From: Bacteroidia bacterium
Lineage (GTDB): Bacteria > Bacteroidota > Bacteroidia > Palsa-965
Assembly (NCBI GenBank): GCA_025454955.1
Contig: JALONL010000017.1
Coordinates: forward strand, 45,926-109,925
Length of the DNA: 64,000 nt
Direction: 5' to 3'
Positions 15,868 through 24,439 of the stretch are shown here, piece after piece. The translations under genes were made by a program, and so were the position numbers. Each line of letters opens with the position of its first letter. The stretch's first letter is position 1. The notes beneath the pieces were generated by a model. It had not been told where the DNA came from. It worked only from the letters and a program-made list of their open reading frames with translations, and did no database searches.

Positions 15868-17538
15868 ATGAAGTTTTTCAATTTCACCACATCCCTCTTT
15901 TCCCTCACGGCTGCGGCTTTGTTAACGGTTTCGGCCGGTATGCATGTACATGCACAGAATGCGCCCCTGCCCGCTCCTACCGAAAAAGTGGTTATTACCA
16001 ACGGCCCCGAAGTGGAAGCCCGCCGTTCGAGCCTTAACAATATGGCTGGTTTCGACGAAAGCGGCTATTACATTGTGCGCCGCCAGAAAAAATCGCTTTT
16101 TCTCGAACGCCTGGGCAAGAACATGGAAATTACACAATCGGTAAAAATTGTACCGAAGGTGAATTACCAGAATATGAAAGCCACATTCAGCCAGTGTCGT
16201 ATGTTTAACGGGCGGCTGTATATGTTCTGGGTGGCTTCCGATTTGCGCAGCTACTCTATCATCAATCTTGTTCAGGAAGTGGACACGAAAAGCCTGATTG
16301 CCATTGGCGGTCTGCGCGAACTGAACCGGATTACCTTCCCTGGCCGCCGCTCCATGAACCGCGCACTGGCTTATGGCGGTGTTTCGTCGGTGGTGGAGTC
16401 GGAAGACCAGACCAAAATTCTGCTCACCCGCCCCGAAGAACGCGAAGAAGACGATGCTCCCACGAGTAACGAAAAAATAATTGCCGAGGTGTTCGACGAC
16501 CAGATGAACAAACTCTGGGAAAAAACAATTGTCATTCCCCGCCCCCGCAACCAGTTTAACGTGCAGAGCATCCGCATCGAAAACGACGGCACACTGTACA
16601 TTCGCGGAGCCGAGTATCAGGAGCGCGCCGAAGCCCGCTCCTCGCGCCGCTCGGGCAAACCCGACTATCTCTACTACATCTACCGCATTACCGACAATGG
16701 CGGTACGATGAAAGAATTTCCGGTGGCGCTCGAAGGTAAGTTTGTGACCGACGTAATGGCCACCACCACCCTCAACGGCGATATTGTGCTTACCGGCTTT
16801 TACTCCGAACGGGGCACATACAGCATAAAAGGCGTGTTTTATCAGCGCGTCAGCGGCAGCACCGAAGAAATACTGGCCAGCAAAATGACCGAGTTCGACA
16901 AAGCATTCATTACCCAATATGCCACCGAACGCGAAGTACGCCGCATGGAAAAACGCGAACGCCGCGGCGAACAGCCGGAACTTTTTGAGTTCGACATGGA
17001 CAATTTCGTACTCAGGGCCGATGGCGGGGGCACATTAATTGCCGAGCAGTATTACATGTATGTGGAAACCGTAACCACACCCAGTGGAAACGGACAAACC
17101 ACCACCCGCTACATTTACCACTACATTTATAACGACATTCTGGTACTCAATTTCAGTGCCGACGGCACATTGGTGTGGAAATGCAAAATTCCCAAACGCC
17201 AGCACACCACCAACGACGGCGGCTATTATTCATCGTATGCACTCATGATTCAGGGCGACCGTTTGTTTTTCATCTACAACGACAACCCTAAAAATTTAAC
17301 ACTTCAGGAAAACGAAGCTCCGGCCGATTTCAGCCGCAACCGCCGCGAACTTTCAGTGGTACTGGCCGAAGTGGATGCCGGCGGAAACCTTACCCGCGAA
17401 CTCCTTCTTTCGACCGAGCGTGGTGATGTAATTGTACGCCCCAAGGTATGCGAGCAAAGCGGCCCCGATGAAATGCTGCTTTACAGCGAAAAAACAACCG
17501 TATTTCAGTTCAGCAAAGTAATATTCAAAACACAATGA
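15868..17538 (+). CDS. Exported protein of unknown function, first gene of a four-gene envelope operon
   Basis: 556 residues from MKFFNFTTSL, which gives a clean signal peptide ending near VHAQ; the longer frame has no signal at its N-terminus. The mature part has many short beta segments of the type GTLYIRGAEY, GDIVLTGFYSERG and GTLVWKCKIPKRQ, spaced like blades of a beta-propeller, but no family could be named. The region 360-390 (EREVRRMEKRERRGEQPELFEF) is charged and helical. Its stop overlaps the next start as ATGA, implying translational coupling to the barrel gene. Confidence 0.7.
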   Translation: MKFFNFTTSLFSLTAAALLTVSAGMHVHAQNAPLPAPTEKVVITNGPEVEARRSSLNNMAGFDESGYYIVRRQKKSLFLERLGKNMEITQSVKIVPKVNYQNMKATFSQCRMFNGRLYMFWVASDLRSYSIINLVQEVDTKSLIAIGGLRELNRITFPGRRSMNRALAYGGVSSVVESEDQTKILLTRPEEREEDDAPTSNEKIIAEVFDDQMNKLWEKTIVIPRPRNQFNVQSIRIENDGTLYIRGAEYQERAEARSSRRSGKPDYLYYIYRITDNGGTMKEFPVALEGKFVTDVMATTTLNGDIVLTGFYSERGTYSIKGVFYQRVSGSTEEILASKMTEFDKAFITQYATEREVRRMEKRERRGEQPELFEFDMDNFVLRADGGGTLIAEQYYMYVETVTTPSGNGQTTTRYIYHYIYNDILVLNFSADGTLVWKCKIPKRQHTTNDGGYYSSYALMIQGDRLFFIYNDNPKNLTLQENEAPADFSRNRRELSVVLAEVDAGGNLTRELLLSTERGDVIVRPKVCEQSGPDEMLLYSEKTTVFQFSKVIFKTQ

Positions 17539-18185
17539 GGAAACTGCTCTTTACCGGATGCTGGCTGCTGCTGCTGTTTGTTCCGCAGGTCATTTCGGCG
17601 CAGTTTATTACCGTGGGTGTATCGCCCGGTTTGGGCATTGCCAATTACCGCCGCTACACCGCTGCACAAAGGGCCGAACTTCCCGACAGGTTTTATCCGG
17701 GTATTGCCATTGAAGGAAATTATATTTTGCAGGGATTTCCGTTTCCTGTTTCGGGCTACAACAGTTTCGGAATCGGGTTGTATTCGGTGGGGCAGGATTC
17801 GTTTAATTTGCAGGATGGTCTGGGTACGGGAGGAATTCGCCGTATGCACATACGCGATTATCAGATGCGTTATGGCTACGAACTTCCGGCAGAAAACGAA
17901 TTCTTTACCGCCTGGTTGGGCTGGAGCATGGGGCTTCGCACAGGTCGGAGCAAAATTCTTGAAGCCTGGAACAATCTGGGGCCGGTGGCTCCCGAGTCGA
18001 TTACCACCAACCTGAAAGAGCGTTCGTTTACGCTTGGCGGGCTGGCCGGGGCCATGTACGAATTTGAACACTTTTTCGTGTTTGCGCGTTATGAGTTTTT
18101 ACTGTCGCCGGCAAGTGCCATTTTTGGTACTTATACCCTGCATCAGTTTCATGCCGGAATATTTGTACCGGTATATCAGTTCTAA
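17535..18185 (+). CDS. Outer-membrane beta-barrel protein, second gene of the envelope operon
   Basis: 216 residues, signal peptide cleaved after VISAQ, then alternating strands (FITVGVSPGLGIANY, FGIGLYSVGQ, AWLGWSMGLRTGR, FFVFARYEFLL) and an aromatic C-terminus (VPVYQF), as in barrels handled by the BAM complex. Four-base overlap with the upstream gene and a 13-nt gap to the M48-like gene place it in the same operon. Function unknown. Confidence 0.7.
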   Translation: MRKLLFTGCWLLLLFVPQVISAQFITVGVSPGLGIANYRRYTAAQRAELPDRFYPGIAIEGNYILQGFPFPVSGYNSFGIGLYSVGQDSFNLQDGLGTGGIRRMHIRDYQMRYGYELPAENEFFTAWLGWSMGLRTGRSKILEAWNNLGPVAPESITTNLKERSFTLGGLAGAMYEFEHFFVFARYEFLLSPASAIFGTYTLHQFHAGIFVPVYQF

Positions 18186-18198
18186 TTGAATCGTATTT

Positions 18199-20535
18199 AT
18201 GATGATGAGAAGTATAATAATTGCATTGGCACTGTGTATTGTCGCAGGCACCACAGGTAAAGCCCAGGAGCTTACCGGGCCGGTTAACTTTTCGGTGTAT
18301 CAGCCGTTGGTGAGCCACGGCAGTATTCCGCAGGATATTTTGCTGAGCACCCGCGAAAAAGTGGAGCGCGACATGAAACGTACCCAGCGCAGCACCAATG
18401 CCACCACCAACTACGAACGCGAGGAGTTTCTGCTCAAAAGCAATTACCTGCTCGATCAGCTTATGGTGAGCGGTAAAGTGCTTTTTGGCGATACGGTAAC
18501 CACTTATGTAAACAAGGTGGCCGACCGCCTGCTTTTCGACGAGCCTTCGTTGCGGCAGAAGCTGCGTTTTTACTGCCTGCGCACTTCTTCGCCCAATTCT
18601 TTTGCTACCGAGCAGGGCATGATTTTCGTGAGCATTGGCATGATTGCCCTGCTCGAAAACGAAGCACAGCTCGCCTACATTCTGGCCCGCGAAATTGCCC
18701 ATTTCGAAAAACGTCACACTTCGAATTTTAACCTCACCTACGACAAAGTTTTTTCGCGCAACGAACGCGACCGCTACCAGAATGTGGAAGAACGCCTGCT
18801 CTCGCTGGGAGCATACAGCAACGAAGAACAGGAAGCCGCCGATATGGATGGCTTAAACCTGCTCAAACAATCGGGCTACGATTGTGAGGCGGCTCCGGCG
18901 GCTTTGTACATGCTGCAGTTTGGTAAACTTCCGTTCGATGAATATCGTTTTACGGTGGCCCTGCTCGAACGCCCAGCCATGAAAATTCCCGGCCTGTACA
19001 TGCCCGACAGTGTGCCCGATTTCAACTTCACCCAGCAAAGCGCTTCCAATGCCTACGCCGTGCAGTCGCGCCTTGCCGAACGCCGCGCCACGATTGAGCG
19101 AAAAGTAAAACTCCTCGGCGACTGCGGCAACCGCAAATTCGGCGATGACCAGGTACAGCATAACTACATGCGCAAAGTATGCCGGTTTGAAACCGTTCAC
19201 TACCAGCTTACCGTGCGCGATTATGCCGGGGCATATATAAACGCCGGCTACCTGCTCCTTGCCGACAGCAACAATGCCTACCTGAAACTCTGCATCGGCA
19301 AAGCCCTTTACGGCATGGCCAAGTACAAAAATGCCGGTACGTTTGGCTCTGTGGTTTCATCGTCGCAAAAACGCGAAGGACAGCAGCAGCGCGCCTATTC
19401 GCTGTTCAACAAACTCACCGCACCGCAACTGAACATGATTGCCCTGCGCTATGTGTTTGATCTGAACAAAGAACAACCCTCGGAATACCTGGCCTCGCTG
19501 GCAGGTGACCTTACCGACGATTTGCTCGACAAACACAAAATCACTTTCGCCGAACTTTACGAAACAAAACCCGCGGTAACCAAAACCTCCGGCGACACCA
19601 CGGGCATGAACAAAACACAGCCCAACACACCCGCAGGCGACGGACAAACATTCGTATCGAAATACGACAAACAAAAAGCACAGGCCCCGAAAAACACCGG
19701 CAATAAACCCACCGACAGGCCCGAAACACAAACGTTTCACCTGCTGGCGTTTTACGATATAATTAAGGAGGCCGACGTACAAAAACTTTTCGACGAGGCA
19801 GCAGGTCGTGTCACCTTCGAGCAGCAACGCCGCGAAAAAGAAGCCGACCGTTTCAACCGCATGAGCCCCTACGAGCAGCGCCGCGAACTCCAGCGCCGCA
19901 GGCAGGCAAAATCAACCAATGCCGCGCTGGGCGTAAACTCGGTGGTGGTGGTGGATCCGTTTTACTTTTATGCCGACGACCGCCGCGGGCTGAAGCTCAT
20001 GAAGTCGGAAGATTTGCGCCTCAAATTCTGCGAATCGATTGAAGAAACCGCCGGCGAAGCCAACCTCAAAGCCGAGCTGCTTAACCCAAAATCGTTTACC
20101 GCCCGCGATGTGGACAAGTACAACGACCTGGCCGCCATAAACGACTGGCTCGGCGAACGCATGTCGCACGACAACAGCATAAACATTATCCCCACCGAAA
20201 GCGATGTGGCCCGCGCTGCCAGTCAGAAATACCGCTCCGAGCATATTTACATTACCGGCGTGCTCACCTACAAACAGGTGCGCGAAAACCGCGGGGCCGT
20301 GCTGCTTTACTCGCTTATTTTCTATCCCATGCTGCCCATAGGCATTGCCTACGCACTCACGCCCGAGCATGATACGTACTACTATTCGATGGTGTACAAC
20401 ATCAATACCGGCGAAGAACGCATGAAACGCGTGGTACACTTGCATTCCAATGCACGCAACGGATTTATCGTATCGCAGATGTATGATACCATGCTCCAGA
20501 TAAAAACAAAACCTTCGCGAAAAGCACGCCAATGA
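18199..20535 (+). CDS. M48-like metallopeptidase homologue with a substituted zinc motif
   Basis: 778 residues with a signal peptide (cleavage near GKAQ). Residues about 85-230 resemble the M48 peptidase domain: PNSFATEQGMIFVSIGMIALL, then ILAREIAHFEKRH and SNEEQEAADMDGLNLLKQSGYD. The expected HExxH reads RExxH (R164-E165-I166-A167-H168) because the codon is CGC, and the third-ligand region reads EQEAAD instead of the usual EQEAD. Activity is therefore doubtful and a scaffold or chaperone role is possible. The long C-terminal part (about residues 250-778) contains a helical repeat-like stretch, a Pro/Thr/Lys linker near 460-510 and a beta-rich domain with YSLIFYPMLPIGIAYAL. Stop overlaps the next start as ATGA. 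Confidence 0.72.
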   Translation: MMMRSIIIALALCIVAGTTGKAQELTGPVNFSVYQPLVSHGSIPQDILLSTREKVERDMKRTQRSTNATTNYEREEFLLKSNYLLDQLMVSGKVLFGDTVTTYVNKVADRLLFDEPSLRQKLRFYCLRTSSPNSFATEQGMIFVSIGMIALLENEAQLAYILAREIAHFEKRHTSNFNLTYDKVFSRNERDRYQNVEERLLSLGAYSNEEQEAADMDGLNLLKQSGYDCEAAPAALYMLQFGKLPFDEYRFTVALLERPAMKIPGLYMPDSVPDFNFTQQSASNAYAVQSRLAERRATIERKVKLLGDCGNRKFGDDQVQHNYMRKVCRFETVHYQLTVRDYAGAYINAGYLLLADSNNAYLKLCIGKALYGMAKYKNAGTFGSVVSSSQKREGQQQRAYSLFNKLTAPQLNMIALRYVFDLNKEQPSEYLASLAGDLTDDLLDKHKITFAELYETKPAVTKTSGDTTGMNKTQPNTPAGDGQTFVSKYDKQKAQAPKNTGNKPTDRPETQTFHLLAFYDIIKEADVQKLFDEAAGRVTFEQQRREKEADRFNRMSPYEQRRELQRRRQAKSTNAALGVNSVVVVDPFYFYADDRRGLKLMKSEDLRLKFCESIEETAGEANLKAELLNPKSFTARDVDKYNDLAAINDWLGERMSHDNSINIIPTESDVARAASQKYRSEHIYITGVLTYKQVRENRGAVLLYSLIFYPMLPIGIAYALTPEHDTYYYSMVYNINTGEERMKRVVHLHSNARNGFIVSQMYDTMLQIKTKPSRKARQ

Positions 20536-21365
20536 AACGTATATTTTTTCTTCTTGCTCTTGCCGGTACGCTGCCTGCGTTTGCGCAGAAAACAGCCGTG
20601 CCCGGTTATCTTGGAAAACGCTTTTATGTGGGAATAAACGGCAGTTCCTTTATTCATTTTGAACGCGATCAGGCCGATGAGGTGCAACTCGGTAATTTTC
20701 CGCTCAACACCCGTTTTTCGTACAAAACCGAAGTCACGGCAAGTTATGTGCTTAACCGTAAAGTATCGGCAGGCTTAACATTTACCTATGCCCAGCAGAA
20801 AGCCTATTTCGGTATTCTCGGTGTGCAGGTGGATGCGCCTCCGCCCTATCCTCCCGGGCCTTTTGTGCAAAATGTAATGCCGGTTTCGGATGGTACTGAG
20901 TTTGGGCGCTTCAAATATTCGTTCTATTCGGTACAGGCGCATCTGAAAATCTTCCGCCGCAACTTTATTGCTCCTGCCGGTCGATACCACTATCTCGGAT
21001 TGGGCTATCTGCGCTACGTTCCTTTTATGGCCGAACCCGGACAGGTATTGATTCAACCCGTGGATAATTCCCTCCAGCCCTTCGGGCCTTCCTATACACA
21101 GCCGATGACCAAAAACGGGCAGTTTGGCACCTACCGCATCACCTACATGATGGGACGTATGACACCCATCAATAAATTCTTTTTCATCAACACGGCTTTC
21201 GGCATCAATCTGTTTGTGGGCGGCGATCATCTTACTGCATTTGTAAACTCCGGTAACAATGCAGTGGCAACCATTCAGGATGCAATGGTAAGTGTGCTGC
21301 ACAGAAACCTGCAGCGGCACAATACGTTTGAAGTGAAACTGGGGATTGGGTTTTATGCGTTCTGA
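20532..21365 (+). CDS. Outer-membrane beta-barrel protein, last gene of the envelope operon
   Basis: 277 residues with signal peptide (cleavage after PAFAQ), strands such as RFYVGINGSSFIHF, VTASYVLNRKVSAGLTFTYAQ and TFEVKLGIGFYAF with a terminal Phe, the usual barrel end. It overlaps the M48-like gene by 4 nt, so its synthesis is probably coupled. No ligand or export function can be read from the sequence. Confidence 0.7.
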   Translation: MKRIFFLLALAGTLPAFAQKTAVPGYLGKRFYVGINGSSFIHFERDQADEVQLGNFPLNTRFSYKTEVTASYVLNRKVSAGLTFTYAQQKAYFGILGVQVDAPPPYPPGPFVQNVMPVSDGTEFGRFKYSFYSVQAHLKIFRRNFIAPAGRYHYLGLGYLRYVPFMAEPGQVLIQPVDNSLQPFGPSYTQPMTKNGQFGTYRITYMMGRMTPINKFFFINTAFGINLFVGGDHLTAFVNSGNNAVATIQDAMVSVLHRNLQRHNTFEVKLGIGFYAF

Positions 21366-21377
21366 GCCATAGAATTT

Positions 21378-22412
21378 TCAGCGTGAAAATTTATTCTGGT
21401 CAAGATCGCTGAAATATTTTTTCCCGCGAAGAAAATGCTCCGCCACCACCGATCCTTTGTACACGGCCGAAGTGGCATACTTTGTAATTCCCGCTTTGAG
21501 TTTACGCCGCTTTTTGAGTGTGCGCGGAAGTTGTGCGTAAAAGTTAAAATGCGCACGTATTACTGCCAAACAATGTTTCACATCGCCCGCAGCGAGGAAG
21601 CGCACACCGGCCACACCGTCGATAATGAGGCGCAGGAATATTTTTATGCCGTACCAGCCGGGGGCATGGTTCTTGGCAATCATTATCAGATTATTGCGGA
21701 AATTGAGGAATGTTTTGCGGGGATTAATCTGCGAAAGCGTGCCGCCACCCACATGAAACACGGTTGAATTTCCGCAATAGCCAATGCGCCGGCCCATATT
21801 GCGCAGCCGCCAGCAGAGGTCTATTTCTTCCATGTGTGCGAAGAAATCTTCGTCGAGCCCGTGGGCTGCTTTCCAGTCGCTGGCGCGCATCATGAGGCAG
21901 GCGCCGGTGGCCCAGAATACGTCGCAGGTATCGTCGTATTGCCCATTGTCGGTTTCGAAGGTGTTGAATATGCGTCCGCGGCAAAACGGAAATCCCCATT
22001 TATCGATAAATCCGCCAGCGGCACCGGCATACTCAAAGCATTCGCGCTGATGAAAGCTGCGAATTTTGGGCTGGCAGGCGGCCATGTCGGGGTTTTCGTC
22101 CATGAGTTTTACCAATGGTTCGAGCCAGCCTGCGGTTACTTCAATGTCGGAATTGAGCAGTACGTAATAATCGGCCTCCACTTCGGCCAGGGCTTCGTTG
22201 TAGCCGCGGGCATAGCCGCCGTTGCGCGAGTTGCGAATGATGCGGATGGCGGGATAATGCGTTTCGAGGAAAGCAATGGAATCGTCGGTGGAAGCATTAT
22301 CGGCCACAATAATTTGGGCACCGCTGCCGGTGTGCTGCATTACGGCAGGCAAAAATTGTTCGAGCAAAGCCCGGCCGTTCCAGTTGAGAATTACGACAGC
22401 GGTGGTTGACAT
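21378..22412 (-). CDS. Family 2 glycosyltransferase
   Basis: 344 residues. GT-A fold marks: VVILNWNGRALLEQFLPA, VADNASTDDS, GGYARGYNEAL, the DxD-like LLNSDIEV, and GLDEDFFAHMEEIDLCWRL, as in WbbL-type rhamnosyltransferases and related surface-polysaccharide enzymes. The sugar donor cannot be told from sequence. The basic C-terminal third with hydrophobic helices may bind the membrane. TATTTTTG lies 6 nt upstream of its ATG. It is divergent from ribBA and convergent with the barrel gene. Confidence 0.88.
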   Translation of the reverse strand: MSTTAVVILNWNGRALLEQFLPAVMQHTGSGAQIIVADNASTDDSIAFLETHYPAIRIIRNSRNGGYARGYNEALAEVEADYYVLLNSDIEVTAGWLEPLVKLMDENPDMAACQPKIRSFHQRECFEYAGAAGGFIDKWGFPFCRGRIFNTFETDNGQYDDTCDVFWATGACLMMRASDWKAAHGLDEDFFAHMEEIDLCWRLRNMGRRIGYCGNSTVFHVGGGTLSQINPRKTFLNFRNNLIMIAKNHAPGWYGIKIFLRLIIDGVAGVRFLAAGDVKHCLAVIRAHFNFYAQLPRTLKKRRKLKAGITKYATSAVYKGSVVAEHFLRGKKYFSDLDQNKFSR

Positions 22413-22417
22413 GGGCG

Positions 22418-22425
22418 CAAAAATA
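22418..22425 (-). promoter_or_regulatory. Bacteroidota -7 element abutting the GT2 start codon
   Basis: Minus strand TATTTTTG ends 5 nt before the ATG, so the transcript would have little or no leader. Confidence 0.5.
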
Positions 22426-22489
22426 GGGGTTTCGCGGGATAGTATTGGACAAGATCAGGCAGACAGGCAATTCCCCCTGCCCTTTTTCG

Positions 22490-22497
22490 TACCTTTG
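22490..22497 (+). promoter_or_regulatory. Bacteroidota -7 element of ribBA
   Basis: TACCTTTG, 22 nt upstream of the ribBA ATG. The short leader leaves no room for an FMN riboswitch. Confidence 0.6.
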
Positions 22498-22519
22498 CAC
22501 CCGTTATTGACGAATTTAC

Positions 22520-23737
22520 ATGGCAGAACGAGTATTAAATACCATCGAAGAGGCGCTCGAAGATATTCGCGCAGGGAAAGTGATTATTGTGGTTGACGAT
22601 GAAGACCGCGAAAACGAAGGCGACTTTATTGCCGCTGCCCGCCACGTTACTCCCGAAGTGATTAACTTCATGGCTACTCATGGCCGCGGGCTCATTTGCG
22701 CGCCCATCATCGAAGACCGGGCCGACGAACTCGGGCTGGAACTCATGGTGCCTAAAAACTCGTCGCTGCACGAAACGCCTTTTACCGTTTCCATCGACCT
22801 GCTTGGACATGGCTGCACCACGGGCATTTCGGCCTCCGACCGCAGCAAAACCATTCAGGCATTGATTGACCCCAATACAAAGCCCGAAGATTTTGGAAAG
22901 CCCGGCCATATTTTCCCGCTCCGCGCCCGCCGCGAAGGCGTGCTTCGCCGCATAGGCCATACCGAAGCCACCATTGATTTTGCCCGTCTGGCCGGTTTCG
23001 AACCCGTAGGCGCACTGGTGGAAATTATGAACGAAGACGGCACCATGGCCCGCCTTCCCGAGCTGTTGCAGATTGCCAAACGCTTCGACCTGAAAATCTG
23101 CTCCATCAAAGACCTTATCGAATACCGCCTGCGCACCGAAACCACCATTGTGCGCGAAGTGGAAGTGGAACTTCCCACCGAACACGGCAATTTCCGCATG
23201 GTGGCCTATACACACACGCCCTCCGGACAGCCGCACCTGGCACTGGTGAAAGGCACCTGGGCACCCGACGAACAGGTGCTGGTACGCGTGCATTCCTCGT
23301 GCATGACCGGCGACATTTTCGGCTCGTGCCGCTGCGACTGCGGCCCGCAACTTCACAAAGCCATGGAAATGATTGACGCCGAAGGAAAAGGCGTAATCAT
23401 TTACATGAATCAGGAAGGCCGCGGCATTGGCCTGCTCAACAAACTCAAAGCCTACAAGCTGCAGGAACAGGGCCGCGACACGGTAGAAGCCAACATCGAA
23501 CTCGGCTTCAAAATGGACGAGCGCGAATACGGCGTGGGCGCACAGATTCTCCGCGACCTGGGCGTTCACAAACTCCGCCTGATGACCAACAACCCGAAAA
23601 AACGCGCCGGACTTATCGGCTACGGCATCGAGATTGTGGATAATGTGCCGCTCGAAATCAAATCAAACAAGCATAACCGCCTTTACCTCGAAACCAAGCG
23701 CGATAAGCTGGGGCATTCGTTGCGGCTGGAGAAATAG
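22520..23737 (+). CDS. ribBA: Bifunctional DHBP synthase / GTP cyclohydrolase II
   Basis: 405 residues. The N-terminal half (residues about 4-205) is 3,4-dihydroxy-2-butanone-4-phosphate synthase: [39 protein letters not shown]. The C-terminal half is GTP cyclohydrolase [25 protein letters not shown] with the three zinc cysteines, [21 protein letters not shown], and [20 protein letters not shown]. Together they make both precursors of riboflavin, from ribulose-5-phosphate and GTP. Length is normal for the fusion. The last four codons and the stop form one arm of a long palindrome (23726-23788). Confidence 0.97.
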   Translation: MAERVLNTIEEALEDIRAGKVIIVVDDEDRENEGDFIAAARHVTPEVINFMATHGRGLICAPIIEDRADELGLELMVPKNSSLHETPFTVSIDLLGHGCTTGISASDRSKTIQALIDPNTKPEDFGKPGHIFPLRARREGVLRRIGHTEATIDFARLAGFEPVGALVEIMNEDGTMARLPELLQIAKRFDLKICSIKDLIEYRLRTETTIVREVEVELPTEHGNFRMVAYTHTPSGQPHLALVKGTWAPDEQVLVRVHSSCMTGDIFGSCRCDCGPQLHKAMEMIDAEGKGVIIYMNQEGRGIGLLNKLKAYKLQEQGRDTVEANIELGFKMDEREYGVGAQILRDLGVHKLRLMTNNPKKRAGLIGYGIEIVDNVPLEIKSNKHNRLYLETKRDKLGHSLRLEK

Positions 23738-23788
23738 TTTTTTGTCACCCTCGGCTCCGCTCGGGTTGACAAAAAACTATTTCTCCAG
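23726..23788 (+). terminator. Long palindrome at the ribBA 3' end with the conserved 12-nt loop
   Basis: A 22-nt arm at 23726-23747, which includes the ribBA codons for Leu-Glu-Lys and the TAG stop, pairs perfectly with 23767-23788. Inside it CCC (23748-23750) pairs with GGG (23763-23765), and the loop 23751-23762 is TCGGCTCCGCTC; T23766 is bulged. The T6 run lies within the arm. Confidence 0.85.
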
Positions 23789-23838
23789 GATTTTTGCTTG
23801 GATTTTTTGTGGGGATTTCTTTCTCTATCTAAATACTG

Positions 23839-24404
23839 TTAAGCCTTACGACGAATTACGTAACGTGTAAACCTTACGACGAATTACGTAACGTGTAAGC
23901 CTTACGACGAATTACGTAACGTGTAAGCCTCACGACCAATTACGTAACGTGTAAACCTTACGACGAATTACGTAACGTGTAAGCCTTACGACGAATTACG
24001 TAACGTATAAACCTCACGGCGAATTACGTAACGTATAAGCCTCACGACCAATTACGTAACGTGTAAATCTCACGGCGAATTACGTAACGTGTAAATCTCA
24101 CGGCGAATTACGTAACGTGTAAGCCTCACGACGAATTACGTTACCTCTAAACCTCACGACGAATTAAGTACGTATAACTATCACAGCGAATAAGTACTCA
24201 AACTGTCACGACGAATTAAGCACACATAACTATCACAGCGAATAAGTACTCAAACTGTCACGGCGAATTAAGTACAATATAACTGTCACGGCGAATTAAG
24301 TACAATGTAACTGTCACGGCGAATTAAGTACAATGTAACTGTCACGGCGAATTAAGTACAATGTAACTGTCACGGCGAATTAAGTACAATGTAACTGTCA
24401 CGGC
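23839..24404. repeat. 28-bp minisatellite, about 20 units, between convergent ribBA and the heptose epimerase gene
   Basis: Units beginning GTAAGCCTTACGACG and ending TTACGTAACGT repeat in 28-bp register from 23867 to about 24146. Units then drift (25-28 bp) with GAATAAGTACTCA variants and end as near-identical copies carrying TGTCACGGCGAATTAAG then ACAATGTAAC (starts at 24274, 24302, 24330, 24358, 24386). Divergence falls toward the epimerase gene, suggesting recent expansion at that end. There are no unique spacers. Confidence 0.92.
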
Positions 24405-24439
24405 GAGCGGAGCCGAGCCGGGGGCAGCAGTTACATTGT
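24386..24439 (-). terminator. Hairpin at the heptose epimerase 3' end with the conserved 12-nt loop
   Basis: ACAATGTAACTG (24386-24397, inside the last minisatellite unit) pairs perfectly with 24428-24439, which encodes the final codons and TAA of the gene. Inside it CGGC (24401-24404) pairs with GCCG (24417-24420) around the complement of TCGGCTCCGCTC (24405-24416). Confidence 0.75.

Noticed and set aside
23839..24404. CRISPR array
   Set aside because: Units are contiguous 28-bp repeats with no unique spacers, and no cas genes are present.
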